A stretch of DNA of 64,000 nucleotides from Maricaulis salignorans (GTDB lineage: Bacteria; Pseudomonadota; Alphaproteobacteria; Caulobacterales; Maricaulaceae): positions 1 through 64,000 of the forward strand of contig NZ_FNHG01000014.1 of assembly GCF_900103475.1 (NCBI RefSeq). The letters run 5' to 3'. A program made the position numbers and the translations under genes. Shown here one piece after another: positions 27,308 to 37,094 of this stretch. The notes under the pieces are model-generated. The model had not been told where the DNA came from and ran no database searches. It saw only the letters and a program-made list of their open reading frames with translations. The stretch's first letter is position 1; each line of letters opens with the position of its first letter.

Positions 27308-29449
27308 TCAGCGATTGCCATTTCCGTCTGCGGGGTCTTCGGCGGGCGCGGGGTCGGGTGGCGGCGTATTGCGTCCACGATTGAGCAGTCCACGCAGGAG
27401 TTGTTGAGCCGGGTCCTCGGCCTGGGGCTGGGCGGGTTCCTCACTGCCTTCCGGCTGATCGCCGGCGGGCTCGCTGCTGCCACCCAGACCCAACGCGTTG
27501 AGCAGGGTGTTGCGGACAGCGTCTTCCGGTGTCGTTGCGTCACCGCTCGAGCCGCCCAGCGCGTTTCTGACGGCGCCGGTGAGCAGGGCCTGACCCACGG
27601 CTTCGGTGTCGACGCCGATGTTGACATTGTTGAAGCCACCGCGAATTCGCACCGGTACGGTGATCCCCTGCAGGTCACGATCGCCTCCCTGTCCCTGGAT
27701 TGAGGCCACGGCGCGTGGCTGCAGGCGGTAATCCACGGTTTGTTCGGGCAGGTTTACCCAGCCACTCCCTGTGATCCGCAGGAGCGGGCTGAGCAGCAGA
27801 AGATCGGAATTGCTGATGCGTCCGGCGTTGGCGGTGAATGTACCGGTGAGGGCGCTGAAATCCGTCTCTGCGCTCTCGCCCGTGGCGGCCGGCGTTTCTG
27901 AATCGCCGGCCGAGCTATTGCCATTGCCGGAGACGAAGCTGGAAACATTGCGGATGGTCTGGGCCACGTTGAGGCCGGTGATCGCGCCATCGGAAAAGCT
28001 GAACTGACCATTGCCGGCCAGACCTTGAATGATGGCGGCCTGGCTCGCGCCGGAACTGGTGAAGGCCAGTTCCATGGCCCCCGTTCCGCGCAAGCGCTCA
28101 AAGCCCGCGACGGCGGTGAGGAAGGGTTCTGCGTCAAGCCCTGTCAGGTCAGCGCGCAGCGAATAGGAGGGGGTGCGCGAGCGGCCATTGACGACGATGT
28201 CGGCCGTGCCGCGTCCCTCGTAGAGCGCGATCTGGGTTAGATTGGCTTCCAGCCGGCGATTGAGGACGCGCATGCGCAATTCGGTCTCGCTGACCTCGAT
28301 CTCGCCGAATTTCAGCGTCCCGACGCTGAGCCGCAAATCGGCATCGACGAGGCCGAGTCCGGCCAGGTCAATCGGAGCTTCGCTCCAGGGGGCAATGCCG
28401 GCCGGGTCGGCGGCAGGCTCTGCAGCCGGCTCGGGCAGATACGGGGTGATGTCGAGAATTGCCAGACTCAGCGCGCCGTCGAGGCGCGGCTTTGCATTTT
28501 CCAGATTGACGGTCAGGCGGCCGGAGCCGGCAATGTCGTCGAGCCGGATGGCGTCGGCCGTCAGGGCGATATGGGCCGGGTCTCCGGCGATGCGGCCGCT
28601 GGTGCTGAAACGGCGCAGGCCGTCACCCGGCGGCATGTCGACGCCGGCAAAGCGCGCCAGATTGCGAATCGAGGGCACGGTTGTATTGAAGGCGCCATCG
28701 ACGGACAGATCAGCAGATTCGCGGAAATTGCCGTCAAAATGCGCGGTCACCAGATTGCCGCCCAGGTCGAACAACAGGCCGGTCTCGCGACCTTCAAAGA
28801 AGCCCCGCAGCGAGGCGATGCGGGCGCTGAAGCTCATGCGCTCGCCATTGGCGCTCAGGGCACCGTCCAGCTGCATCGGACCGTCCAGGGAGGGAAGACC
28901 CATGGCGAGGTCGAGGCCGGTGATGTCATGGCTCTGATCGCCATCGGAATAGCTGATCGTGCCGTTCTCAATGCGGACATCGCCGAAACTGGCTTCCAGC
29001 GGCAAGGCGCCGGGCCGGCGAAAACCGCCATCGCCCCCAGTCGCCGCCGGTGGCGTATCCCCAGCTTCCGCCATCGTCCAGTTATTGCGCCCGCCGCGCT
29101 GCTGCAGCCGGATCACCGGGTCGATCAGCACGAATTCGGCAATCTCGATCCGGCGCGACAGGAGTGGCTCCAGCTTCACGGCCACCCGCATTTCACCCAT
29201 TTCCGCAAACGACGCATCCCCAAATCCCTCGGCATTGGCGATCGAGACATTGCTGGCCCGGATCTCGATGCGCGGCAGAAGGCGAAGTTCAAGCTCGCCA
29301 TCCAGCGTGACATCGCGATGCAGGGCCTCGCTGGCGGCAAGCCGGACGCGCTCCTGATAGAAGGAAGGTGGCAGGACGAAGGGGATGATGATCGCCGCAC
29401 CGATGACGAGCACGATCAGGACGAAGATGACTTGCAGCAGGCGTGTCAT
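27308..29449 (-). CDS. AsmA-family envelope protein
   Basis: 713 residues from the ATG at 29449, with GGAG nine bases upstream. An N-terminal membrane anchor (about 4-28) is followed by a long periplasmic beta-rich body with the AsmA entry region (VRLAASEALHRDVTLDGELE) and a C-terminal AsmA domain near 480-620 (GLAGNGQFSFSDGAITGLNV). The tail is Pro/Glu-rich and disordered. AsmA-like proteins form hydrophobic grooves that move phospholipids between inner and outer membranes. Divergent from the M48 protease gene. Confidence 0.87.
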   Translation of the reverse strand: MTRLLQVIFVLIVLVIGAAIIIPFVLPPSFYQERVRLAASEALHRDVTLDGELELRLLPRIEIRASNVSIANAEGFGDASFAEMGEMRVAVKLEPLLSRRIEIAEFVLIDPVIRLQQRGGRNNWTMAEAGDTPPAATGGDGGFRRPGALPLEASFGDVRIENGTISYSDGDQSHDITGLDLAMGLPSLDGPMQLDGALSANGERMSFSARIASLRGFFEGRETGLLFDLGGNLVTAHFDGNFRESADLSVDGAFNTTVPSIRNLARFAGVDMPPGDGLRRFSTSGRIAGDPAHIALTADAIRLDDIAGSGRLTVNLENAKPRLDGALSLAILDITPYLPEPAAEPAADPAGIAPWSEAPIDLAGLGLVDADLRLSVGTLKFGEIEVSETELRMRVLNRRLEANLTQIALYEGRGTADIVVNGRSRTPSYSLRADLTGLDAEPFLTAVAGFERLRGTGAMELAFTSSGASQAAIIQGLAGNGQFSFSDGAITGLNVAQTIRNVSSFVSGNGNSSAGDSETPAATGESAETDFSALTGTFTANAGRISNSDLLLLSPLLRITGSGWVNLPEQTVDYRLQPRAVASIQGQGGDRDLQGITVPVRIRGGFNNVNIGVDTEAVGQALLTGAVRNALGGSSGDATTPEDAVRNTLLNALGLGGSSEPAGDQPEGSEEPAQPQAEDPAQQLLRGLLNRGRNTPPPDPAPAEDPADGNGNR

Positions 29450-29581
29450 GGTAGCGGACTCCAGGCCGGTTACTTGCAGATGCCGCGCGATCACCATTCC
29501 CGCCGATTTCGGGCGAGACGGAATGGCAGCGCTACGATAGTCTTACGGTCAATTGACGGAAAACCGAAGGGGGAGTTGAGG

Positions 29582-30376
29582 ATGAGTAAGGGCAAACTAA
29601 CAGAACTGATCCGCCGCCGCGAAATTTTGATGGGTCTGGCCGCCGGGACGATGCTTCCATTTATCGCCGGCTGTGCCGAAAATGCGGCCCTCGGGCGCAG
29701 CCAGCTGATGCTGGTCTCCGACTCACAGCTGGCGCAATTATCGGCCCAGGCCTGGCGCGAAAGCCTGCAGCGCGAGCGTGTCTCGCGCGATCCCGCCTAT
29801 ACCCGCCGGCTCGACCGCGTGGGGCAGCGGATCGTCAATGCCTCCGGCCAAACTCATCTGGATTGGGAATTCGTGGTCTTTGACAGCGATACCGTGAATG
29901 CCTGGGTCCTGCCCACGGGCAAGGTCGGGTTTTACAAGGGCATTCTGGATTTGATGGAGACTGACGATCATGTCGCCACCGTGATGGGCCATGAGATCGG
30001 TCATATCGCCGGCCGCCACTCGGCTGAACGTGCCAGCCAGCAGATGGCCGCCCAGATCGGTATGAGCCTGGTGAGTACAGCGCTCACAAGCAATGCCGAC
30101 ATTGCCTATAGCGACCAGCTCGGTGCCGCGCTCGGCATGGGGGTAAGTCTCGGTATTATCCTGCCTTATTCGCGCCAGCACGAGTTTGAAGCCGATCGTC
30201 TCGGCGTCGATTACATGGTCGCTGCCGGCTATGACCCGCGCCAGGCGATCGACTTCTGGATCGCGATGTCGACCACCCATCAGGGCGGCCAGCTGGAATT
30301 CGCTTCGACCCACCCGTCCGATGAACACCGGATCGAGGCGATGCGCGCGCATATGGCTGCGCGGGGCTATGTTTGA
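29582..30376 (+). CDS. M48-family metalloprotease lipoprotein
   Basis: 264 residues from the ATG at 29582 (GTTGAGG and GGGGGAG upstream). A twin-arginine-like start RRRE precedes a lipobox IAGC (Cys about 29). The M48 zinc motif is HEIGHIAGRH with the third ligand in EFEADRLGVDYM. This is the short, Oma1/BepA-like catalytic core without TPRs. Likely a periplasmic, lipid-anchored protease in envelope quality control. The longer open frame upstream is an artefact antisense to asmA. Confidence 0.88.
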   Translation: MSKGKLTELIRRREILMGLAAGTMLPFIAGCAENAALGRSQLMLVSDSQLAQLSAQAWRESLQRERVSRDPAYTRRLDRVGQRIVNASGQTHLDWEFVVFDSDTVNAWVLPTGKVGFYKGILDLMETDDHVATVMGHEIGHIAGRHSAERASQQMAAQIGMSLVSTALTSNADIAYSDQLGAALGMGVSLGIILPYSRQHEFEADRLGVDYMVAAGYDPRQAIDFWIAMSTTHQGGQLEFASTHPSDEHRIEAMRAHMAARGYV

Positions 30377-30484
30377 GGCGGGATGAAGCAGGCCTGCAAA
30401 TGGCCTGATTGCATGGTTGCCACCGCACGATGGTGGCGCTAGTTTCCCGCGCCTCACGCCCTGTGCAACAGGTGCGTGCCCGGT

Positions 30485-30561
30485 GCCGCCTTAGCTCAGT
30501 TGGTTAGAGCGCTAGAATGTGGATCTAGAGGTCCCCCGTTCAATTCGGGGAGGCGGTACCA
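30485..30561 (+). tRNA. tRNA-His (GTG)
   Basis: 77 nt with the CCA encoded. Anticodon GTG at 30519-30521 in a 7-nt loop closed by CTAGA/TCTAG. D-arm AGCTCAG-TTGGTTAGAGC and T-loop TTCAATT closed by CCCCG/CGGGG. Acceptor stem GCCGCCT pairs with AGGCGGT, giving G1:U72, then A73. The base at -1 is T, so the G-1 found in most bacterial tRNA-His is not encoded. Confidence 0.95.
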
Positions 30562-30591
30562 TTTTCGACCACCCAACCTGTATTTGTCGGG

Positions 30592-33195
30592 TCAGCGAGG
30601 CTGTTGCGACGTGTTCTGTTCGGCACCCGGAGCGGTATCCGGAATTGCCGTCTGCGCGTGGGTTTCGAGAAATTCAATTAGTGAATTCAAAGGCATTGCC
30701 TTGGCCAAAGCCCACCCCTGGGCCCAGTCGCAACCCATCAGTTTGAGCAGGGCCAGGGATTCGAGCGTTTCAACACCCTCCGCCGTCATTTCCAGCCCAA
30801 GACCATGCGCCAGATCCGAGGTCGACTTGACCAGCATGCGGTCGCGCTGTGACGAGGCCATGTGGGTGACGAAAGCGCGGTCGAGTTTCAGCTCGTGGCT
30901 TGGCAGGGTTTTCAGATAGGCCAATGATGACAGACCGGAACCATAATCATCAATCGCCAGCCTGATACCCGCTGCCGCCCATTTCTCCAGATTGGCCAGG
31001 GCCCGCTCGGGATTTTGCATCGCGGCGGTTTCCGTGACTTCAAAGGAAATGCGCTCAGGGCCCTGGGTTGCGATGTGCAGGGCGAGTTCCGCGAAATCCG
31101 GGTCCGAGATGAGCGAGCCGGAAATATTTACCGCAAGGCTGATTTCGTGACCGGCCTTCCACAGGGCTTGTTGATCGCGCACGACCTGTTCGATCGACCA
31201 GAGCGTGAATTCGCGAATGTGTCCGGTTTCTTCAGCCAGGGGAATGAAATGATCGGGGAAGATGACGCCCTGTTCCGGGTCGGTCCAGCGACACAGGGCC
31301 TCGGCAGCCAGATATGTGCCTGATGCGAGGTGCAATTTCGGTTGATACTGCATCGCCATATCGCCATTGCGAGTCGCTCGGATCATCCGGCTCATCAGCG
31401 TCAGATTCTGGTCCGGGTCACCAAACTGCTCGGCGTCGAACACCGCGGCAGCGCTGGACATGGCCCGGGCCTGATCAATTGCGATCACAGCTTTCATGAC
31501 GCATTCCTCGCCAACCGTGCCGGCATACAGGCCTGCTGTAACAGCCACGTCGATATCGACGCCGTCGAGTGTGATCGGGCTGTTGAAGCAGACCCGGATC
31601 CGGTCGGCCGCCGGCAGGACCGCGCTGGCGTCCGGAACGGCGATGATGATGCCGAGCATGTCCGGACCCAAGGCTGCGACCATTTCGGCGCCAAGATTGG
31701 CCCGAATCCGTTCGGCCATCGCGATTTTGAGCTGAGCGGACCGGGTGAAACCCAGGGCGATCTTCAGATGTTTGAACCGTTCGATGCCGAGGGCGATCAG
31801 CGTGACAGGACCACCGGTGCTGGCGGCGAGTTCGGCGATGGCGCGTTCGGCCGCCGGGCGTGAGGGCAGGGCGGTTTCAACATCCTGATAGAGGGCGGTC
31901 TCCAGCACCAGCTGGCGCTCACGGGACGCGCGCTGCCGCATGAAGATCAGCATCAGTATGGCTATCGAGAGCACCAGAAGGGCACTCACTGCGATGAGAC
32001 GTTGCCGGGCGTGGGCGTTGGCCAGGCGCAAATCCTGTTGCGAACCCTCAAGGCGAAGTTGTTCGATCCGCAGATTTTGCTGGGCGAAGTCAAATTGGGC
32101 AGCCAGCAGGCTTGTGTTGGCCGAGGCTGCGACATCACGCGCCTCGTCATCAAGGCGCTTGAACGCGCGCAGATGCGGCAGGGCCGCGTCGGCATCGTTC
32201 AGGGTCTGGAAAATGTCGGCAGCCGCGGCGTGAAACTCGGTGAAGCTATGCGTCGTACCCGCGATCGAGACACCGTCAAAGGTCCGGTCAATCTCGTTGC
32301 GGGCGCTTGGCAGGTCGCCGCGCCCCAGAGAAATCTGCGCCCGGGTCCCCCAGAGAAAGCGTGTCCACTCGCTGCCATCGACATCGCCAATGATCGCAAA
32401 GGCATTGTCTATGGTCGTTGCGGCGGCGTCCAGCTCGCCGAAAACGATCTGAAGTGAGGCAATATTGTTGAGAATGCGGGCCTGGAGCGTGTCGCTGTCC
32501 ATTTCTGCGGCAATCGCGTAAGCGCGCTGGAAGCGGTCGAGCGCTTCGTAGTATTCGCCCAATTCACGATAGGCATTGCCCAGATTGTTGTTGGCGGCGA
32601 GATCGAGCGCGGGGTCGCCGGGATGACGGTTCATTGCGTCGAGATAGTAACTCTCGGCACGCCGGTATTGATGCGCGTCATTGTAAATTGAGCCAATCGA
32701 CTGAAGCACAATCGACTCGCTGCGCGTATCGCCGATTTCTAGATAGACCTCATAGGCGCTCTGAAAGTTCTCCAGCGCCAGCCCGTACTCGCTGACCACT
32801 TTGTAGATGCGGCCGAGCGAAACGAGGATGTCTGCGAAAAGTTTGGTTGGGGCCGGATCGGCTCCGAGCTCGGCCAATGCCTGTTGGGCGATCGGCCGGG
32901 CCTCGACGGGGCGTCCCAGACGCGTCAGCGCTTCAGATTTCAACCACAGGACCGTGGCAAGTTCACTGTCGACTTCGCCCGGGTCAGGGCGTGCTGCGAG
33001 AATGGCTTCGGCGCGGTTGATATGGGCCAGTGCGGCATTCGGGTCGCCCATCATATTCGCCCGGGCCGACGCGATTTCCGTTTCGAATGTCGCCGCTTCA
33101 ACCACCAAAATTTCGGAGGTCGCTTGCAGGGCTTGAGCCGGGCTGGCCAGCAACCAGAGTGCGCTGACAGCTGTGACCGCGAGATGCCTGATCAT
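30592..33195 (-). CDS. TPR-sensor EAL-domain phosphodiesterase
   Basis: 867 residues from the ATG at 33195 (GGAG ten bases upstream). Signal peptide, then a periplasmic array of TPR helices (about 20-370; VLQSIGSIYNDAHQYRRAESYY is one), a coiled coil, one transmembrane helix (about 400-422), a GGDEF-like domain that has lost the GGDEF signature, and an EAL domain (about 600-850). The EAL active site looks complete: EALCRW, VNISG, FEVTE, DDYGSG, LKLDRAF and AEGVET. It should degrade cyclic-di-GMP in response to a periplasmic signal. Convergent with tRNA-His. Confidence 0.87.
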   Translation of the reverse strand: MIRHLAVTAVSALWLLASPAQALQATSEILVVEAATFETEIASARANMMGDPNAALAHINRAEAILAARPDPGEVDSELATVLWLKSEALTRLGRPVEARPIAQQALAELGADPAPTKLFADILVSLGRIYKVVSEYGLALENFQSAYEVYLEIGDTRSESIVLQSIGSIYNDAHQYRRAESYYLDAMNRHPGDPALDLAANNNLGNAYRELGEYYEALDRFQRAYAIAAEMDSDTLQARILNNIASLQIVFGELDAAATTIDNAFAIIGDVDGSEWTRFLWGTRAQISLGRGDLPSARNEIDRTFDGVSIAGTTHSFTEFHAAAADIFQTLNDADAALPHLRAFKRLDDEARDVAASANTSLLAAQFDFAQQNLRIEQLRLEGSQQDLRLANAHARQRLIAVSALLVLSIAILMLIFMRQRASRERQLVLETALYQDVETALPSRPAAERAIAELAASTGGPVTLIALGIERFKHLKIALGFTRSAQLKIAMAERIRANLGAEMVAALGPDMLGIIIAVPDASAVLPAADRIRVCFNSPITLDGVDIDVAVTAGLYAGTVGEECVMKAVIAIDQARAMSSAAAVFDAEQFGDPDQNLTLMSRMIRATRNGDMAMQYQPKLHLASGTYLAAEALCRWTDPEQGVIFPDHFIPLAEETGHIREFTLWSIEQVVRDQQALWKAGHEISLAVNISGSLISDPDFAELALHIATQGPERISFEVTETAAMQNPERALANLEKWAAAGIRLAIDDYGSGLSSLAYLKTLPSHELKLDRAFVTHMASSQRDRMLVKSTSDLAHGLGLEMTAEGVETLESLALLKLMGCDWAQGWALAKAMPLNSLIEFLETHAQTAIPDTAPGAEQNTSQQPR

Positions 33196-33416
33196 TTCAG
33201 AATCGCTCCGCTCTTGGAGACCGGCAAGGCACAATGCGGCTGCAGGTCAGACCTGCGAGCGGTGTGGTAGCAGCGATGATCTCTGGCGCGGGGCATTGCG
33301 GTCCTGATTGCGGCCGGATGGTCTGGTCAGGCTACAAACTTGAAGTGGAATAGTTAAATTCACGCGAAGACGGGCGTACTGGTCCTGGGCAGGCGCGCGC
33401 GGCCTGAGCTGGCAAG

Positions 33417-33452
33417 AGAAAACCGCCGCCTCAAAGGCTTGAGACGGCGGTT
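33417..33452 (-). terminator. Terminator of the subtilase autotransporter
   Basis: Minus strand: AACCGCCG...CGGCGGTT stem of about 14 bp (33421-33452) with one mismatch, followed by TTTTC. It lies 30 bp after the stop codon of the autotransporter gene. Confidence 0.85.
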
Positions 33453-33481
33453 CCTTACTCTGCGAAATCTCGGCCTGCCGG

Positions 33482-36340
33482 TTAGAATTCCAGCCGGAAC
33501 CGTGCGCCGCTCGCCATGCCGGCTACATCCTGGGCCGATGTTTCCCCGGCCAGTTCAGCACGGGTGAAGAGGCTTAGATCGGCGCGGCCGTCGAACATCG
33601 GGGTGGCGTAAAGAACTTCAGCGAAGAGGGGGCGTTCACCACCCAATTCCCAGCGCTGGAGGTCGGGGCCCAGTTCGCCTGTTTCGCGGTCGACAATCCG
33701 GGTCGAGCTATATTCAAGCGCGCCGGACTCGACGTGCAGGGGCTGGATAATGCTGAAGCGCACGGCATCCACAGAGGTGAAGAGCCCGTCGCGCCGTGCG
33801 GTCAGCTGGAATGCACTGGAAACAGTGCCGTCCGGCAGGCTCAGCAGGGAGTCGTCGAAGTTGACTGAGCGGGTGCGAGCCAGGGTAGCAGAACTGCTCA
33901 GGGTCACCGCCAGGGGCAGGCGGGTCTCCGCGCCGACCGTCAGGGCGTCCGTCGTGGCTCCGCCCGCCAGGCCGAGGCCGCTACTGCCCTGGGCGCCAAG
34001 CAGACCCGTTGCTTCATTCAGGCTCGTATAGGTCATATGAGCCGTCAGGCTGTCATTGAACTCATGCGACACGCTGGCGAGGAATGCGGTCGCCTGATAG
34101 CCGGCGACGCCCTCGACGAGGGCTTGCTCCTCGCCGCTGATCGGGTTGACGAACAGGCGTTCATCCTGCGAGGTGGTGACGCCCAGAGCCATCCGTGTGC
34201 GATCTCCCAGAGGGATGGTCGACATCGCATAGGCACCGCCGGAAGCGAAGCCGAGCACTGGATTGACGCCGCCCGTTTCAGGTCGGTGATCAGAGAACAA
34301 GCCGAAACCGTCCTGCGGGTTCAGGGCCATGGCGCCTTCGCCGGCGCCAAGGCGGAACTCTCGTCCGGTCTCGGTGTCTCGAAAATTCACACCGGTCTGG
34401 AATGGCAGGCCGCTGCTCGAGACCGGTGCACGTGGATCGGCCGCCGCGGCGACACTGGTGATTTGCATCCGGCCGTCTGCCGAGAGCTGGTAGCTGGTTT
34501 CGCCGGTATCGTTGAACTGTCGGCCATTGACGAGCCACCAGGTGCGTTCGCGCAGATAGGTTTCGGCATTGGCGCGCATATTCCGGTCGCGGCTGGAATC
34601 ATCGAACATGAGATCGGCAACCGAGATTTCGAAGTCGCGATAGGTATCGCCGATTGGCTCAAAAACGGTGATCGAGTTGTCGCGAGCCGAGCGGAATGAC
34701 AGACGCCCGCTGGCCAGCGAAATGACATCGATCGATTGCTCGCTGTAACCCCTGCGCCGGGATCGTTCCAGATGGACCAGGTTTGTCATGTCGATCGGCG
34801 ACATGGCGGCGTCGATATCGAGCATGCCCCAGCCATAGACTTCGTCGACGCCCGGTGCGCCAAGATCTTCGGCCGTGAACAACAGCACATCAGCCACGTC
34901 GGAAGCCTCGAGCCAGTTCCAGCGTCCCAGCACCAGCGCTGCGGCGCCAGTGACCAGCGGCGCTGCGAAGGAGGTTCCGGACAGGCGCGTGACACCACCG
35001 GAGCCGTCAGAGACCAGCAATAGCTCGCCGGGTGCGACCAGGAAGCGGTCCATCAGCCGGTTGCCGTCCCGGCATCGTCCGCGCACCGTCAGGCACGCCG
35101 TGCCGGGGCGGTTTGAGAAGGAGGAGATTTCGCCATTTGGATTGACCGACCCGACGATGATCAAATTGCTCAGGGTGGATACGCCTGTCCAGTCAAGGTC
35201 AGCGGTCTGGCTGACGCCGTCATTGCCGGCGGCGACGACGAGCAGGACGTCATCGGTCGCACGAGCGACGCGCTTGTCGCTGAAAATGGTGCCCCATTGC
35301 TGATGCAGGGTCCAGCCGGGCAGCCCGAGCGACATGTTGATGATATCAGGGCCCGGGCGGGCCAGCTTCAGCAGACCGGAGCGAACATCAGCCCAATTCG
35401 TGCTCAGCGTTTCATCGAATGGATTATAGGTGCGGAGGGTCACGTCCGGGGCGACGCCCATCACACCGCTGCCATCATGGGGCGCAGCGATCAGACTGGC
35501 GACGGCCGCACCATGATTGAAGTCAAGATAGTCGCGTTCGCCATGGGATGTCCGGACATCCATGCCGTCATCGCTCTGGAAACTGAAGTCGAGCAGGCCG
35601 ACCAGAACACCATCACCGCCACCGGCGGCCTGTGAGAGTGCAGGGGACCAGTTGATGGCCGGCATCCAGTGGTCGAAGCGATCCGTGCCGGAGAAGTTCA
35701 TCAGGCCATCATAGAAGGCCAGGAAGAAGGCGGAACGCTGCTGCGCCGTAACCTGTTCCAGGGAGTCCGGGGCGCTCGGATCAATTCCGTGGCGGACCAG
35801 CAGGTCCTGGAGGAAGTGATTGCGGAAGGACTGTCCGGTCTGCGCTTCGATGGACGCGCCGAAGACTGTTTCAGCCTGACCGAACAGGCCTTCCAGCTGG
35901 GCTGCCAGGGAGGCCGAATCTCCGGTGAATGGGTCGATATCGCCCCAGAAGGCGTCGATATCACCCCACAAGGGGCCGACATCGCCCCAGAAGGCATCAA
36001 TATCACCATGGAAGGGATTAATGTCGCCATGGAACGGGTCGATATCGCCCCAGAAGGCGCTGATATCCCCGTGGAATGGATTGATATCTCCCCAGAACGG
36101 GCTGATATCGCCCCAGAATGGCGAGATGTCGCCGTAGAATGGGTTGATGTCACCGTGGAACGGGTTGATGTCGCCATGGAAGGGATTGATGTCCCCATGG
36201 TAGGGCAGGACGAATTGTGCGTCGTCCCCTGACGCCCCGGGGCCTGATCCGTTCCCGGCCAGGGCGGCGGGGGCGAGGATCGAGCCTGCGGAGGCCGTCA
36301 GCATCAGCGTGGCCGTTGTCTGCAGAAGGAAATTTTTCAT
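33482..36340 (-). CDS. Subtilisin-like (S8) autotransporter with heptapeptide repeats
   Basis: 952 residues from the ATG at 36340 (AGG six to eight bases upstream). Signal peptide to about residue 28. Residues 48-138 are 13 tandem heptapeptides of the form [HWY]GDI[NSD][PA]F. A subtilase domain follows (about 230-520) with catalytic D251 (GLLDFS), H276 (NHGAAVAS), oxyanion N373 (AAGND) and S457 (LSGTSFAAP), plus a C416-C423 pair. The last 400 residues are beta-rich and end ARFRLEF with a terminal Phe, as in outer-membrane beta-barrels, so this is probably a self-secreting protease. Isolated gene with a terminator. Confidence 0.85.
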   Translation of the reverse strand: MKNFLLQTTATLMLTASAGSILAPAALAGNGSGPGASGDDAQFVLPYHGDINPFHGDINPFHGDINPFYGDISPFWGDISPFWGDINPFHGDISAFWGDIDPFHGDINPFHGDIDAFWGDVGPLWGDIDAFWGDIDPFTGDSASLAAQLEGLFGQAETVFGASIEAQTGQSFRNHFLQDLLVRHGIDPSAPDSLEQVTAQQRSAFFLAFYDGLMNFSGTDRFDHWMPAINWSPALSQAAGGGDGVLVGLLDFSFQSDDGMDVRTSHGERDYLDFNHGAAVASLIAAPHDGSGVMGVAPDVTLRTYNPFDETLSTNWADVRSGLLKLARPGPDIINMSLGLPGWTLHQQWGTIFSDKRVARATDDVLLVVAAGNDGVSQTADLDWTGVSTLSNLIIVGSVNPNGEISSFSNRPGTACLTVRGRCRDGNRLMDRFLVAPGELLLVSDGSGGVTRLSGTSFAAPLVTGAAALVLGRWNWLEASDVADVLLFTAEDLGAPGVDEVYGWGMLDIDAAMSPIDMTNLVHLERSRRRGYSEQSIDVISLASGRLSFRSARDNSITVFEPIGDTYRDFEISVADLMFDDSSRDRNMRANAETYLRERTWWLVNGRQFNDTGETSYQLSADGRMQITSVAAAADPRAPVSSSGLPFQTGVNFRDTETGREFRLGAGEGAMALNPQDGFGLFSDHRPETGGVNPVLGFASGGAYAMSTIPLGDRTRMALGVTTSQDERLFVNPISGEEQALVEGVAGYQATAFLASVSHEFNDSLTAHMTYTSLNEATGLLGAQGSSGLGLAGGATTDALTVGAETRLPLAVTLSSSATLARTRSVNFDDSLLSLPDGTVSSAFQLTARRDGLFTSVDAVRFSIIQPLHVESGALEYSSTRIVDRETGELGPDLQRWELGGERPLFAEVLYATPMFDGRADLSLFTRAELAGETSAQDVAGMASGARFRLEF
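35927..36199 (-). repeat. Thirteen tandem 21-bp repeats coding for GDINPF-type heptapeptides
   Basis: The in-frame 21-bp units encode HGDINPF, YGDISPF, WGDIDAF and similar. Units 1-3 and 9 are identical at protein level; unit 11 (WGDVGPL) is the most diverged and a fourteenth, TGDSASL, fades out. The repeat lies between signal peptide and protease domain, outside the cell after export. Confidence 0.9.
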
Positions 36341-36583
36341 GTCGATCCTGTCCAAAAAAATTATTGGCGTCTTGGATCAATCATGGGGCTCTGAATGTAA
36401 GGCGATGCTAACAAGCGCGGTTAGCAAACCCTTAATCGGCGTAGCGGTTTACAGAGGCTTTATGGCTACCGACAAATGCGCCGCTTTTATTGAGCGCTGC
36501 ACCAATCCCGGCCGACCGCAAACTCTGCCCCTTTGATGGGGAGTGTCGAGATGCGGACCCGACCGGGCCTGGTTGTGTTCGTA

Positions 36584-36985
36584 CTACCGGATCGGCGCGG
36601 AGGTGTCCGAGCCAGCTGCGGCTTCTTCCGCTGCGCGTTGTTCGATCAGTGCGCGCGCGGCATCGACACTCTCGACGGCCTCGATCGTGTCGATGGCACA
36701 ACGACTGTCCTCGCGCGTTGAAACATATTCGAGGAAGGGCGTGTAGAGTGTCGTCGTCGACGGGAAGCTGAGGCCGACTTCGACGCCATGACGCAAGCCC
36801 GCGCAGCGGCTGCGCATGGTGACAAGGTGGTGACGATTCGGGCCTCCATTGAGGACCAGATGTTCCTCATCAATGACGCTGTAGCCAGTGATATTGACAA
36901 GGCGGATGCGCTCTGCAGCTGCCGGAGCGCTGAGGACCAGCAGGCCCGTCAGTGCGGCGGCGACGGTGATATGCGTTCGTTTCAT
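36584..36985 (-). CDS. Small exported protein, DUF6491-like
   Basis: 133 residues from the ATG at 36985 (GGGAG six bases upstream). Signal peptide ending PAAAE. Mature part: IRLVNITGYSVIDEEHLVL, then HHLVTMRSRCAGLR and a second Cys in SRCAID. This layout, a short beta domain presenting two conserved cysteines, resembles the DUF6491 group of Caulobacterales proteins; the match is by eye. Function unknown. Divergent from the transglycosylase gene. Confidence 0.6.
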   Translation of the reverse strand: MKRTHITVAAALTGLLVLSAPAAAERIRLVNITGYSVIDEEHLVLNGGPNRHHLVTMRSRCAGLRHGVEVGLSFPSTTTLYTPFLEYVSTREDSRCAIDTIEAVESVDAARALIEQRAAEEAAAGSDTSAPIR

Positions 36986-37094
36986 TTTCAACTCCCGCTT
37001 CCTGATGTTTTTCGCGAGCGGATTGCCTTTTGCGATCGCGAGCAAGCCTGTCATCTTTAACGTGCATTATGCGCGTCAGCAAGCAATATCATCG

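Noticed and set aside
28571-29581. N-terminal extension of the M48 protease frame into asmA
   Set aside because: The extension is antisense to asmA; the ATG at 29582 has a strong ribosome-binding site and starts the signal peptide.
31200-31900. Active diguanylate cyclase in the EAL protein
   Set aside because: The GGDEF signature is absent, so only the EAL phosphodiesterase is credible.
35927-36199. CRISPR array
   Set aside because: The repeats are contiguous 21-bp coding units without spacers, inside an exported protease gene; no cas genes are in the window.
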